64,000 bases of DNA, from positions 1 through 64,000 of the forward strand of contig JAQXDR010000042.1 in assembly GCA_029251265.1 (NCBI GenBank), read 5' to 3'. The notes under the pieces are model-generated. The model saw only the letters and a list, made by a program, of their open reading frames with translations. It searched no databases and was not told the origin of the DNA. A program made the translations under genes and the position numbers. Shown here one piece after another: positions 7,368 through 16,417 of the stretch. This stretch comes from Pseudoprimorskyibacter sp. (GTDB lineage: Bacteria > Pseudomonadota > Alphaproteobacteria > Rhodobacterales > Rhodobacteraceae). Every line of letters begins with the position of its first letter. The first letter of the stretch is position 1.

Positions 7368-9044
7368 TCAAAGCGTGTCCTTCTGGCAGCCGTTTTGAAA
7401 ACCATTATCGCACAGTAGCTTTAACCGCCGCGTATCCTCGCGGCTCCAGCCAGTTGGATTGGTGACCTGAATCCACGGCCCGATATAGTCCTGAGCGTAA
7501 TATGCATGACCATGACCAGCTGGTGCGCCAAAAGATAGCGCCATATCCAACGCAAGCTGAAACTGCGTCACAACGGGCATAAAAATTAAATGTTCCGACA
7601 TGTCCTCTGACGGTGGATCCAGCATCCAAGGCGGGGCGCGCCAGATAGAGCGGGGATCGTAGAACACAACAGGATCACTGGAATACTGCAAAAAGACGAT
7701 CCGCATACCCCCCCAATCGGCTGTCCCCTCTGACGCATCCCTGATGTTGGACGCGTAGCGAACCAAAGACCCGTTGCCAATTGTGGGCAACACCCATGGC
7801 GTTCCATCGGCCCTTTGACTTTGAACATAGTTCCAGAAGGTTGACGGAAACGGTGGCCCTGCCCAAAACGCGCCGCTAATTGGGTCATCTAAAAGACGAA
7901 AAAGGTTGGTTGCATACATTGATGACCAAGCCCCAAGGCTCAGGCCATGTGCATATAAACGAGGGCGGTCATCAGCGGGAAGTGTCTTCCAGTAACCGTG
8001 AACCGCATCCTGCAAAGCCGTCGCCTGATCGAGACCCGTGTTTGTCTCAAGGATCAAAGCCAAAGGTGATTGCAAATACGAATATTGCGCCGCAACGGTC
8101 GCAATATCGCCATTGTGCATATATTCGACGGGATCATGTGATCCCGGGTCCATCCAACCGGTGCCCGTGGGACTTGCTACGATCAGGACCTCTCGTTCGA
8201 ATGCTCCTTGACGTTTGAGCTCGGCCAGAGCCATCTCGGCCCGTTCCTGCGCTGTTTCGGCATTCGCGCGTCCAACATAGACCCGGATTGGGTCAAGCGC
8301 GTCGCGCCCCGTAAACTGGGCAATATCGTTTGCGTTCGGTCCCGACATGATAAAGTCGCGTCCGGGCTGCCCAATGCCCCCCCAATCGATTAAAGATTCG
8401 GCACTTCCAGTCATTCGGGGATCCAAAGGCTTGGCCGGGGCATCTTCGAACAGTTGCTGTGCGGTCTCGTAGCTTTTATCCAAGCCAACAACGACGCGAT
8501 CAAAGATGCCATCGCGGCTTACCACGAACAAAACAAGCACCACCAAAACAAAACCCAAAACATTTGCACGACGTTTTGGCATAATCCAATATAGCCTAGC
8601 TCGGATTATTCGGAATAATGCGGCAATCAGACGTCCCAGAAAATATGCCAAGGCAAAGGTAGCGGCAGCGACCCAAAGTATCGTCATAAGATGCAGGGCA
8701 TCAGCCGGTTCCATGGTCATTTTTTCACGCAGATCATTTTGCCAAACCAAGCTGAACCACAAAACCCAAAAGAACATAGCAATTAAAGGAATTGTAAAAA
8801 TCGTGATCACAATCTGCGCCGCTCGCCCTTTTAACACCGGAAGGTCTGCCGCCCTCCATAAAACAGCAATGATCTGGCCCAACAGATACCCGATCGCTGT
8901 GACGACCCCGCCAAGAAGGCCTTGAATTTCCGGCCCGCGCGGGATTAACGAGGGCGTAAGCGATGCTGCAAAAAACAATAATCCAAGTAGGAAGCAAGGA
9001 AGTGAGAAGGACCCGATAACCCGAATGACCATTTTAAGCATCAT
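7368..9044 (-). CDS. Membrane-anchored alpha/beta hydrolase (Abhydrolase_9 family)
   Basis: A 558-residue protein in two parts. The first ~195 residues hold about five membrane helices and the motif SLTPSLIPRGPEIQG, typical of the Abhydrolase_9 N-terminal domain. The C-terminal half is a serine hydrolase with the elbow YAHGLSLGAWSS (nucleophile Ser in G-L-S-L-G) and late acid and histidine candidates (YSSDPVVF, GHGHAYY). It probably acts on lipids or esters at the membrane; the substrate is not known for the family. The ATG at 9044 is preferred to 9056 because GAGGA lies 8 bases upstream of it. It is divergent from the exported hydrolase at 9196, and 140 bases separate its stop from the TetR gene. 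Confidence 0.8.
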   Translation of the reverse strand: MMLKMVIRVIGSFSLPCFLLGLLFFAASLTPSLIPRGPEIQGLLGGVVTAIGYLLGQIIAVLWRAADLPVLKGRAAQIVITIFTIPLIAMFFWVLWFSLVWQNDLREKMTMEPADALHLMTILWVAAATFALAYFLGRLIAALFRIIRARLYWIMPKRRANVLGFVLVVLVLFVVSRDGIFDRVVVGLDKSYETAQQLFEDAPAKPLDPRMTGSAESLIDWGGIGQPGRDFIMSGPNANDIAQFTGRDALDPIRVYVGRANAETAQERAEMALAELKRQGAFEREVLIVASPTGTGWMDPGSHDPVEYMHNGDIATVAAQYSYLQSPLALILETNTGLDQATALQDAVHGYWKTLPADDRPRLYAHGLSLGAWSSMYATNLFRLLDDPISGAFWAGPPFPSTFWNYVQSQRADGTPWVLPTIGNGSLVRYASNIRDASEGTADWGGMRIVFLQYSSDPVVFYDPRSIWRAPPWMLDPPSEDMSEHLIFMPVVTQFQLALDMALSFGAPAGHGHAYYAQDYIGPWIQVTNPTGWSREDTRRLKLLCDNGFQNGCQKDTL

Positions 9045-9195
9045 GTATTTCCTCATGAAGGGACCAAAGGGTCCAACACCCTGAATTAGGTCTTATATAC
9101 CTGTAAAGCGGACGCATATAAGTATCTGACCTACAGATTTCACCCCGCTGCTGAGAAAAGAGCACTTGGTATGCAGGGCCACAAGGACGAATTAA

Positions 9196-10314
9196 ATGTT
9201 TGAACGCAAACGGTACAAAATCTTTTCGCGGCTCTTTTGTGCGGCACCCGCCTATTTTGCTATCAGTGTTTTGCTGACGATACTTCCTTTTGCCACCTCC
9301 GCCCAATCACAAGTGCAGGAATTTCAATCCTCTATCCAGCCCAATGCTGCCGGGCCAACCCGAAACGTACCCTTCTTGACCTTGCGCAATCTGACAGGAT
9401 CACAAGATCCTGCTCGTGTGTATGGCGATGAACGAAGCACACTCAAAGCTGGGCTCTGTCAGTTGACCGAATTTGATTTTGGCAAATTGGGTCCATTGGC
9501 TGACAGGGCTCCGGCTTTTGTTCGTGAAGAATTTTTGAGCGTGGACCAAATACGCCAACAAGACCCGGATAGCGTCGTTGAAAACCTGCACAAAACGACA
9601 GCAGGGCGAAGCATGGCACTTTACGTACACGGATATAATATAGGATTTGAAAAGGGATGCAGACGCGCCGTGCTCTTGCAGGAAAACGCGAGATTGACCG
9701 AACGTTTTCTCTGGTTCAGTTGGCCGTCAGACGGGGCAATAGCCTACTATACGCGCGACGAGGCCGATCTTTACTGGAGCGTTCCAGATCTGGCGGACAC
9801 CATCATAGATTTGGACGCTCAATTCGGAAATGCTGCCGTTGATGTCATTGGTCATAGTCTCGGCGCGCGAGGGGTCGTGCTTGCCCTGTACGAAGTCGCG
9901 AATCGAACGCCTGATATCCGCTTGGGAGACGTGGTTCTTTTGGCCCCCGACATGGATTTTGAAATCTTCCAACGCTTTGCGGCGCGGATTGTGTCAATTG
10001 CGCGGTCGGTGACGGTCTATATTGCAGATGGGGATCGTCCCCTTGCCGTTTCAGCTCAGGTCCATGGCTACCCCCGACTTGGGGAAACAGGAAATGACAC
10101 CTCCACCCTATCCGGAGTTGAGTTCATTGACCTGAGCAAAATATCCGGAAACAGCCCTTCTGGGCATTTATACCATATACACAGCCCGCTGGTTGGCCAG
10201 GATCTGGATCAACTTTTGAACAAAGACATGCCAGCAGCAGATCGCCCGAATTTGGAACAATCAGGACCTAATTACTGGGTCATGAAAATGCCTGATCAAG
10301 AGCAGAACGATTAA
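9196..10314 (+). CDS. Exported alpha/beta hydrolase (DUF900-like)
   Basis: A 372-residue protein with an N-terminal signal peptide: a basic start (MFERKRYK), a hydrophobic core to about residue 33, then ATSAQSQ as a likely cleavage region. The mature part has the DUF900-type hydrolase features ALYVHGYNIGFEKG, FSWPSDG and the nucleophile elbow VIGHSLGARGV (Ser). LLAPDMDFEIF and a late His (HLYHIHSPL) follow. It is expected to act in the periplasm or outside the cell on an ester or lipid. It lies head to head with the membrane hydrolase gene (152-base gap), suggesting shared control. An AAGGA ribosome binding site precedes the ATG. Confidence 0.8.
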   Translation: MFERKRYKIFSRLFCAAPAYFAISVLLTILPFATSAQSQVQEFQSSIQPNAAGPTRNVPFLTLRNLTGSQDPARVYGDERSTLKAGLCQLTEFDFGKLGPLADRAPAFVREEFLSVDQIRQQDPDSVVENLHKTTAGRSMALYVHGYNIGFEKGCRRAVLLQENARLTERFLWFSWPSDGAIAYYTRDEADLYWSVPDLADTIIDLDAQFGNAAVDVIGHSLGARGVVLALYEVANRTPDIRLGDVVLLAPDMDFEIFQRFAARIVSIARSVTVYIADGDRPLAVSAQVHGYPRLGETGNDTSTLSGVEFIDLSKISGNSPSGHLYHIHSPLVGQDLDQLLNKDMPAADRPNLEQSGPNYWVMKMPDQEQND

Positions 10315-10358
10315 CCGGCTTGGTCGTCCAGAGGTACGTCCATCCCCACCACCCTGCT

Positions 10359-11849
10359 TTATTGAATCATATCTGCCAATTTCAGACGTTGGATCTTACC
10401 CGACGGCCCCTTGGGCAATTCGGGCAGAAAATGGATACAATTGGGGGTCTTGAAAGCCCCCAACCTCTTTTCGCACAGCGCGATCAACGTATCTTCTGAA
10501 AGATCTGATCCGGGTTTGACCGCAACTGCCGCTTCGACCGTTTCACCATACTGGTCGCACGACCTTGCAAAAGCTGCGGCCTCAATAATTTCGGGAACCG
10601 AATACAAGACCTCGTCGATTTCCCGCGGGGCAATATTTTCGCCCCCCTTGATGATCAACTCTTTCAAGCGACCGGTCACAAAAACATAGTTGTCTTCATC
10701 AATATGTCCCAAATCACCGGTGCGCAGCCAATCTCCGACAAATGTTTTGGCGGTGGCCTCGGGGTTGTGCAGATACCCAAGCATAATATTCGGCCCTCTG
10801 ACTGCAATCTCGCCCTGTTGTCCAATATCACAGGGTTTCAGGTCGTCACTTAGGATGCAGACTTCATTGCCAAAGGCCACCCCTGGCGACCCAATTTTGC
10901 GGATCCCCGGAGGTAGCGGATTGGATAGAATCTGAGCCGCCGTTTCCGTGAGCCCCATGGTTTCCACGATGGGAACCGTAAAACGGTCCTCAAAGGCAGT
11001 CTGTGTCTCAATCGCCAGCGCCGATGAGGCCGAACGTCCAAAACGAAGGCGCGCGCATACCTCGGGGCTGGGATTGCCGTCACTGTGCAGCAAATGACTG
11101 ATGATAGTCGGGACCACAGAAAACCACGTCACTTTTGAAAGGTCGGCTTGGTCCCAAAATCGGCTGACGGAAAATCTGGCCGTCATCGCCAAAGATCCCC
11201 CGGAAACAAGCGCACTCATGACGCTGACACATAGCCCGTTGATATGGTAAATCGGAAGGACACAAAAGCCGCGGTCATTCGGGGAAAGGTCGTGTGCAAT
11301 TGCGGCCGTCCACCCCCCCGCCAAAAGGCTGGCGTGACTGTGTATCACCCCTTTTGGTTGGCCCGTCGTTCCCGAGGTATACATTAACAAGGCGTGCTGT
11401 TTTGATGTGTAGTTGGCAATGTTTGACCGAGTTAACAGCATCTCTGGTCGGATAATCTGAAACCTGTCGGGCGCGATATTGCGGATCGTTGCCACTTGGC
11501 TGTCGTGAACAAATGCAAACCGTGCTCCGCTATGGTCCAGTGCATAGGCAATTGCATCCGGCCCGGCAGCGAGATTTATCATCGTTGCGCGAAATCCACC
11601 ATATACGGCCGCAAATAACGCAAGGACACCTTCGCGCCCGTTCGGGTGCACAATGGCAACGCTTTCCCCCGGTGCCATGCCAAGACCGGCCAGTCCCATG
11701 GCCATTTCGCGTGCCTGATCGCGAAGCGTGGTCCAGGTCAGAGTGTCCCCCTCTTCAGGGAAAACAATTGCAACGTCAGAAGTTTTGGCCCGTGCATCCA
11801 ACCAGTCCCGGACTGTGCCCGTTGGAGGAACTGCTTTGTCCAAAATCAT
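10359..11849 (-). CDS. sauT: Class I adenylate-forming acyl-CoA ligase, candidate sulfoacetate-CoA ligase
   Basis: A 496-residue AMP-dependent ligase that activates a carboxylate as acyl-AMP and then acyl-CoA. It carries the A3 motif LMYTSGTTGQPKGV, the A5 motif VETMGLTETA, the TGDLGHID motif and the hinge/A10 region ending in GKIQRLKL with the catalytic Lys. Its start overlaps the stop of the acylating aldehyde dehydrogenase gene (ATGA). A ligase coupled to an acylating dehydrogenase fits the sulfoacetate pathway of Cupriavidus (SauT then SauS): sulfoacetate to sulfoacetyl-CoA to sulfoacetaldehyde. Substrate assignment is by context. Other short polar acids are possible, and no sulfoacetaldehyde acetyltransferase gene (xsc) is in the window. 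Confidence 0.6.
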   Translation of the reverse strand: MILDKAVPPTGTVRDWLDARAKTSDVAIVFPEEGDTLTWTTLRDQAREMAMGLAGLGMAPGESVAIVHPNGREGVLALFAAVYGGFRATMINLAAGPDAIAYALDHSGARFAFVHDSQVATIRNIAPDRFQIIRPEMLLTRSNIANYTSKQHALLMYTSGTTGQPKGVIHSHASLLAGGWTAAIAHDLSPNDRGFCVLPIYHINGLCVSVMSALVSGGSLAMTARFSVSRFWDQADLSKVTWFSVVPTIISHLLHSDGNPSPEVCARLRFGRSASSALAIETQTAFEDRFTVPIVETMGLTETAAQILSNPLPPGIRKIGSPGVAFGNEVCILSDDLKPCDIGQQGEIAVRGPNIMLGYLHNPEATAKTFVGDWLRTGDLGHIDEDNYVFVTGRLKELIIKGGENIAPREIDEVLYSVPEIIEAAAFARSCDQYGETVEAAVAVKPGSDLSEDTLIALCEKRLGAFKTPNCIHFLPELPKGPSGKIQRLKLADMIQ

Positions 11850-13249
11850 CTACCGACCTCATCCCAATAATCGCCGAAAATGTCTTCGACAGCGGGTTCA
11901 ACTGCGGGAATTTCGCGAACAATTTTGGTCGATTGCAGAAAATGACGCCAATGCAGATTGGTGTCGATCGAATTGCCTCCCCACGACCCACAGCCCATCG
12001 ACAGGGAAAAAGGCATACCATTGCTAAAGGATCCACCTGTCGCAAAGGTGTGCGCCTGATTGACAATAATGCGGCTGGTTGGAATGTTGCGCGCCAGAAC
12101 TAGTGGTCTGTTGGCATCATTTGTATGCAGGCCAACCGAATGTCCTGCCCCCTGATGCAGTTGCAAATCACGCGTGATACGCAGTGCATCATCAAAATTT
12201 TTGGCACGATAAACGCTTAGTACCCGGCTCAGCTTTTCCCCGGAAAGTGGATGCGAAGGCCCGATCCCCGTTGTTTCAACCGCGATATACGATGTATCAG
12301 ACGGCACACTATCCGTGAGGCCAAGCGCAGCGATGGTTTTATCTGCGTCTTGTGCGATGGCTTTGGGGTTCAAATGGCCTTTGGTCCAAAGTGTTGAGGT
12401 GATTTGGGTGTCATCTGTGATCAGGGCAGCGCCGGTGCGTGCCATCTCGGCGACAAAGTCATCATATATCGCGTCGACAATCACCACGGCATTTTCCGAC
12501 GAGCACGATGTTGCATTATCAAAGGTTTTCGACGCTTGGATTTTATCGGCTGCATCTGCAAGATCCGCCGTCTCGTCAACAATAACGGCCACGTTTCCCG
12601 CACCAACAGCCAGCGCAGGCGTGCCCGATGTATAGGCCCGTTTGACGTTATTTTGACTGCCCGTGACCACGACAAGATCTGCCGTTTCAAGCAAACGTTG
12701 TGTTTTCTCCTTAGATCCGCGACCCGGGATCATCTGTACCAGATCACGGTCCAAGCCGATCTTATCAAACTCGGCATGAACGTAGGTCAAAAGCGCCTCG
12801 CAGGTGGGCACCCCTTTGGGGGACGGCGATAGAACAATCGCATTACCGCATTTTACAGCGTTGATGATGTTGTTTGCCGGTGTAGCACCCGGATTTGTCG
12901 AAGGCACCACAGCCCCAATAACACCGATAGGTCGGGCAATTTCCGTGATACCTGTTTCCGCTTCATCCAAGATCACACCAAAGGTCTTTGCCGTACGAAT
13001 ATCGCGCATCAACCCCAAAGTTTTACGGTGGTTTTTTATTATCTTGTCTGCCACGTTGCCCAAGCCTGTCGTTGACACGGCAAGTTCAGCCAAATGCCGG
13101 TTGCGTGATGGCTCCATGATGGCCCATGCAGCGGCCTGTGCCGCCCGATCATAAAGCTGTTGTGACCCGCATTTTTCAAATGTGGATTGCGCAACGCGCG
13201 CCCGCAAAACGAGGGCGTCGACCTCGGCAATGGGATCAACGGTGTTCAT
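11846..13249 (-). CDS. sauS: Acylating aldehyde dehydrogenase, SauS-like (sulfoacetaldehyde dehydrogenase)
   Basis: A 467-residue CoA-dependent aldehyde dehydrogenase of the AdhE/PduP type. Residues about 102-145 (EIARPIGVIGAVVPSTNP, then CGNAIVLSPSPKG) form the nucleotide/CoA-side motifs, and the catalytic cysteine is C249 in FDNATSCSSENA. The N-terminal stretch around residues 37-86 (AWAIMEP, TGLGNVADK, KTLGLMRDI) and the C-terminal stretch with TGGSFSNGMPFSLSMGCGSWG match what I recall of SauS, which reduces sulfoacetyl-CoA to sulfoacetaldehyde. Its gene is followed by the ligase gene with an ATGA overlap and preceded by the TTT transporter genes, 59 bases after the binding-protein stop. 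The family is secure; the substrate is inferred from similarity and context. Confidence 0.65.
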   Translation of the reverse strand: MNTVDPIAEVDALVLRARVAQSTFEKCGSQQLYDRAAQAAAWAIMEPSRNRHLAELAVSTTGLGNVADKIIKNHRKTLGLMRDIRTAKTFGVILDEAETGITEIARPIGVIGAVVPSTNPGATPANNIINAVKCGNAIVLSPSPKGVPTCEALLTYVHAEFDKIGLDRDLVQMIPGRGSKEKTQRLLETADLVVVTGSQNNVKRAYTSGTPALAVGAGNVAVIVDETADLADAADKIQASKTFDNATSCSSENAVVIVDAIYDDFVAEMARTGAALITDDTQITSTLWTKGHLNPKAIAQDADKTIAALGLTDSVPSDTSYIAVETTGIGPSHPLSGEKLSRVLSVYRAKNFDDALRITRDLQLHQGAGHSVGLHTNDANRPLVLARNIPTSRIIVNQAHTFATGGSFSNGMPFSLSMGCGSWGGNSIDTNLHWRHFLQSTKIVREIPAVEPAVEDIFGDYWDEVGR

Positions 13250-13271
13250 CTGCTATATTCCTGATTGAAAA

Positions 13272-13300
13272 TCACGGCGCTCTTGGTCAAAGCGCCGTGA
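13272..13300 (-). terminator. Intercistronic hairpin after the TctC gene
   Basis: TCACGGCGCT and AGCGCCGTGA form a perfect 10-base stem around a 9-base loop. It lies 8 bases downstream of the binding-protein stop on the minus strand and is followed there by TTTTC. It may partly terminate, or protect, the transcript between transporter and enzyme genes. It cannot be a full stop if the downstream dehydrogenase shares the promoter. Confidence 0.7.
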
Positions 13301-13308
13301 TAATTGTG

Positions 13309-14280
13309 TTAAAGTCCAGCCAAAAGCGTTTCCAAGGTGACCTGACGGGCGGCCCACATATCCAACACTTCATCACGCGTCATGATATGCATCGGCGATC
13401 CACCCGCCGCCATCCGGCTTTGCACCCGTTTGTTTTCAAACATGGTGGGCACCGTCGCCGCAAGATGGTCAATAATGTCCTGGGGCGTCCCCTTTGGCAC
13501 CATCACACCGCGGAAATTGACCGACGCATTGTCGATGTCAAACCCCTGCTCCATCATTGTTGGAACATCCGGCAAGAAGGCTTCGTTACGCTGCACGTCG
13601 AACACGCCGAGTATTTTGACGTTGCCTGCGGCCTGCGCACGATATGCGTCAGATAGGTTATTGACGCCACCCAAAACTTGCCCGGCAATCACCGCCCGCA
13701 TCGCACCTGCACCCCCGGCATTATTGGGAATATAGGCCAATTTCACACCCGCTGCTTTTTCCAGTTGCAGTGCGGCAATGTGATGTCCAACAAACAACCC
13801 AGCCCCCGAAAAGGTCAGACCGCCCGGGTTTTCCTTGGCGTAGGCAACGACATCGGCCATCGAATTGAACGTACTATCTGCACCGACCACGAACACGGCC
13901 GGATCCGCTCCCCAATTTGCAATGGGCTCAAAGCTATCTGCCGAATAGGACACACCACCCTCAATCGACTGAGCGATAAAATGTGGAATGTTGTACGCGC
14001 CAAGTGTGTACCCGTCCCCTTCGGCTTCGGTTGCGAACCAATTCCAGCCCACACGTCCGCCGGCACCGGAGCGATTCAGGATAGCAATAGGCATGCCCAA
14101 GGCGTCCTTATTGCCTGCCGTCATCGTCACAATTCGGGCCTGAAAATCAGTTGCGCCACCAGCCCCATAGCTGACCATCAACATAATTGGCCGTTCCGGA
14201 TAGCTGCCGTGGCCCTCGGCGAAAGCTGATCCCGCCATTGCAGCCAGAGCCAGCGCGGCCCCTGCGATCCATTTTTTCAT
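13309..14280 (-). CDS. tctC: TTT-family periplasmic solute-binding protein (TctC/Bug type)
   Basis: A 323-residue tripartite tricarboxylate transporter binding protein. It has a clear signal peptide (MKKWIAGAALALAAMAGSAFA-E), then YPERPIMLMVSYGAGGATD, the Bug-family start with its carboxylate-binding loop. AGGAGAMRAVIAGQV and the VPTMMEQG motif follow. It captures a carboxylated solute in the periplasm and passes it to the TctA/TctB membrane pair encoded just upstream. The TctB-TctC gap is 38 bases. From the adjoining SauS/SauT-like genes the ligand could be sulfoacetate, but Bug proteins bind many acids, so this is inference. Confidence 0.88.
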   Translation of the reverse strand: MKKWIAGAALALAAMAGSAFAEGHGSYPERPIMLMVSYGAGGATDFQARIVTMTAGNKDALGMPIAILNRSGAGGRVGWNWFATEAEGDGYTLGAYNIPHFIAQSIEGGVSYSADSFEPIANWGADPAVFVVGADSTFNSMADVVAYAKENPGGLTFSGAGLFVGHHIAALQLEKAAGVKLAYIPNNAGGAGAMRAVIAGQVLGGVNNLSDAYRAQAAGNVKILGVFDVQRNEAFLPDVPTMMEQGFDIDNASVNFRGVMVPKGTPQDIIDHLAATVPTMFENKRVQSRMAAGGSPMHIMTRDEVLDMWAARQVTLETLLAGL

Positions 14281-14318
14281 AGTATCCTCCCTAGGGTTGA
14301 GCCTGCCGTTATTACGGT

Positions 14319-14783
14319 TCAGAAAAAGATCTCATGCGGTGTGAACACATTCAGCAACTGCGCAAAAAGACCATACATAACCGCCATGAAAGCAGCGGTA
14401 ATCAGCAGCCTTTTGACCCAGCTTTGCGCATGGGTATGCGGGGCCGGATCGTAAAGCGTTAACAGTATAAAAAAGGCAATCGCGGTGGCGGTGTAGAACC
14501 CAAGCGCCTTTGCGGCCCAAAAGACATAAAGACATGTCACCACGAGACCCGGCAGCATATTTCGCAACGCCGAGACGCTGATGCCATTGCCCACTTTGGT
14601 TCGACCCAAAACTGCCTTGGCAAAGGTCCAAATCGCCAAAACAGCAAAAACAGATGATATCAGCCTTGGAAAGATGAACGCGTCTGCGGGCTCTTGTGTG
14701 AAGCTGATGTAGGCGACGCTTGTCCCTATGGCCGCAATCACACCAGAGGCAATGATATGCTGGTTACGTGGTAAATCAGTCAT
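14319..14783 (-). CDS. tctB: TTT transporter small membrane subunit TctB
   Basis: A 154-residue subunit with four predicted membrane helices, including SGVIAAIGTSVAYISF near the start and a long hydrophobic pair at about 80-110. A DPA loop (LYDPAPH) and a final helix (LLITAAFMAVMYGLFAQLL) follow. The start at 14783 is chosen because its ATG overlaps the tctA stop (ATGA); a longer frame to 14906 runs through tctA and encodes unlikely sequence. It is required with TctA and TctC for uptake driven by an ion gradient. Confidence 0.85.
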   Translation of the reverse strand: MTDLPRNQHIIASGVIAAIGTSVAYISFTQEPADAFIFPRLISSVFAVLAIWTFAKAVLGRTKVGNGISVSALRNMLPGLVVTCLYVFWAAKALGFYTATAIAFFILLTLYDPAPHTHAQSWVKRLLITAAFMAVMYGLFAQLLNVFTPHEIFF

Positions 14784-16309
14784 GACAACGCCTCTTCTTT
14801 TGCAATGGCTTCGTCTTTGGTGGTGTAGCGGCGCATCATCACTTCCATCCAGATCGAATAGCCGATGGAGGCGGTGACAATGCAGATCAGCAACCAGTTC
14901 AGCCACCCGGTGAAAAAATATACCCCCACGCCTATCGTGGCCGTCGCAATCATCGACCCTTGAATGAAATTCGCTTCGGCAATCGGTCCAAGGATGAGGC
15001 CCAACACAAGCGGAGCAGCCGAAAATCCAAACCTTTCAAGAAAATACATCGCGATGCCGAGCGTGGCCATGACATAGACGTCGCCCATGGAATGTTGAAC
15101 AGAATAACTACCAAAAAGAGCAAGCCCCAGCACAATAGAGGCCATGACCGCCCGAGGCACCTGCGCCACCCGCGCGGCCAGCCCTGCGATGTACAACCCA
15201 AAAATGCACATCAGAATTTGGCCGATCAGCATAGAGTCGATAAACGTCCACGCCACCTGCGGATAGTTCATGAAAAGATCTGGGCCGGGAAAAATACCGT
15301 GTATCAGAAGCCCGCCCAATAGCACTGCTGCCGTGGGCGATCCGGGAATGGACAGTGTCAAAAGAGGAACCAAAGACGGACCTACCATTGCATTATTGGC
15401 GCTTTCGGCAGCAATCACGCCTTCGCTATGACCTGTGCCGAATTTTTCGCTTTCGCGGCTAAATTTCCGCGACTGGTCATAGGCAACCAGACCTGCGATC
15501 TGACCACCAACCCCCGGAATCAACCCGATGATCGACCCTGTCAGCGTGCCAATGACCAAGGCCGTCTTACGCTTGAATATCTCGATAAATGCGAAGCGGA
15601 TGGGATGTTTTTTGACAGTTATGACCTCGGCAGTATCCTTGGTGCGTCCCTTGGTGAACATCGTGATCACCTGCGGAATTGCAAACAATCCGATCAAGGC
15701 CGGTATTACGTTGATGCCCCCGCTGACCGCGGGATGAAAGATAAACCGCTGCGCGCCCATGATATCGTCAAAGCCGATCGTTGCCAGCCAAAGACCAATG
15801 CAGCCCGACAACAACCCTTTCACAACCGAACTTGAATCCAGTGTCCCAATCACGGTCACGCCCAGGATTGCCAACCAGAACAAATGCGATGGACCAAAAG
15901 CAAGCGCCCATTGCGCCAAGACGGGCGTCAGGAAAATGAGCAGCAGAACGCCAAACACACCCCCAATCGCAGACGCGAGGAACGACACCTGCAAGGCCTT
16001 TGCACCTTCGCCTTTTGTGGCCATCTTATGCCCGTCAAGCGTCGTGGCAATATTCGCAGGCGCCCCGGGTATCTTGAGCAAAATCGCACTCACCGCCCCG
16101 CCTGCCACGGTCGACGTGTAGGCCGCACCCAGCAAGATCAGACCTTGCTGAGGCTCTAGCTGAAACGTGAAAGGTATTAACAAAGCCACGGCCATTGTCG
16201 GCGACAGCCCCGGCGTCGCACCCAAGATCAAACCGCCGACAGTCCCAAGCACCAAAAGCCCGAAATTGACCGGGCTGAACACGTCGCCCATGTAGAACAG
16301 GAACTCCAT
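14780..16309 (-). CDS. tctA: TTT transporter large membrane subunit TctA
   Basis: A 509-residue polytopic membrane protein with about 11-12 helices. It shows the TctA signatures LGATPGLSPTMAVALLIPFT, ILLKIPGAPANIATTLDG, LIPGVGGQIAGLVAYDQ and [16 protein letters not shown]. The ATG at 16309 has a GGGAGGAGA ribosome binding site and gives the family length; an in-frame ATG at 16384 lacks one. It is first in the operon tctA-tctB-tctC-sauS-sauT, transcribed away from the LacI regulator at 16418. It probably imports the acid used by the downstream enzymes. Confidence 0.9.
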   Translation of the reverse strand: MEFLFYMGDVFSPVNFGLLVLGTVGGLILGATPGLSPTMAVALLIPFTFQLEPQQGLILLGAAYTSTVAGGAVSAILLKIPGAPANIATTLDGHKMATKGEGAKALQVSFLASAIGGVFGVLLLIFLTPVLAQWALAFGPSHLFWLAILGVTVIGTLDSSSVVKGLLSGCIGLWLATIGFDDIMGAQRFIFHPAVSGGINVIPALIGLFAIPQVITMFTKGRTKDTAEVITVKKHPIRFAFIEIFKRKTALVIGTLTGSIIGLIPGVGGQIAGLVAYDQSRKFSRESEKFGTGHSEGVIAAESANNAMVGPSLVPLLTLSIPGSPTAAVLLGGLLIHGIFPGPDLFMNYPQVAWTFIDSMLIGQILMCIFGLYIAGLAARVAQVPRAVMASIVLGLALFGSYSVQHSMGDVYVMATLGIAMYFLERFGFSAAPLVLGLILGPIAEANFIQGSMIATATIGVGVYFFTGWLNWLLICIVTASIGYSIWMEVMMRRYTTKDEAIAKEEALS

Positions 16310-16357
16310 CTCGCCCGTCTCCTCCCGAACTAAGGCTTGACCAATTACGCTAGGGGA

Positions 16358-16384
16358 TGAAAATAGTTTTGCAAATGTTTTCAT
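16358..16384. promoter_or_regulatory. Candidate LacI-family operator between tctA and the regulator gene
   Basis: Within the 108-base divergent gap, TTTGCAAA (16369-16376) is a perfect palindrome. It is flanked by ATGAAA at 16358-16363 and TTTCAT at 16379-16384, which pair with each other around a slightly different centre. LacI-family sites usually have a central CG or GC, as here. Position and symmetry suggest the local regulator's site. Confidence 0.35.
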
Positions 16385-16417
16385 AAAATAGTATAAAAAT
16401 GGATCTTAGACGTTGAT

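Noticed and set aside
12315-13154. Long plus-strand open frames opposite the acylating dehydrogenase gene
   Set aside because: They mirror the codon pattern of the real minus-strand gene and contain no motif.
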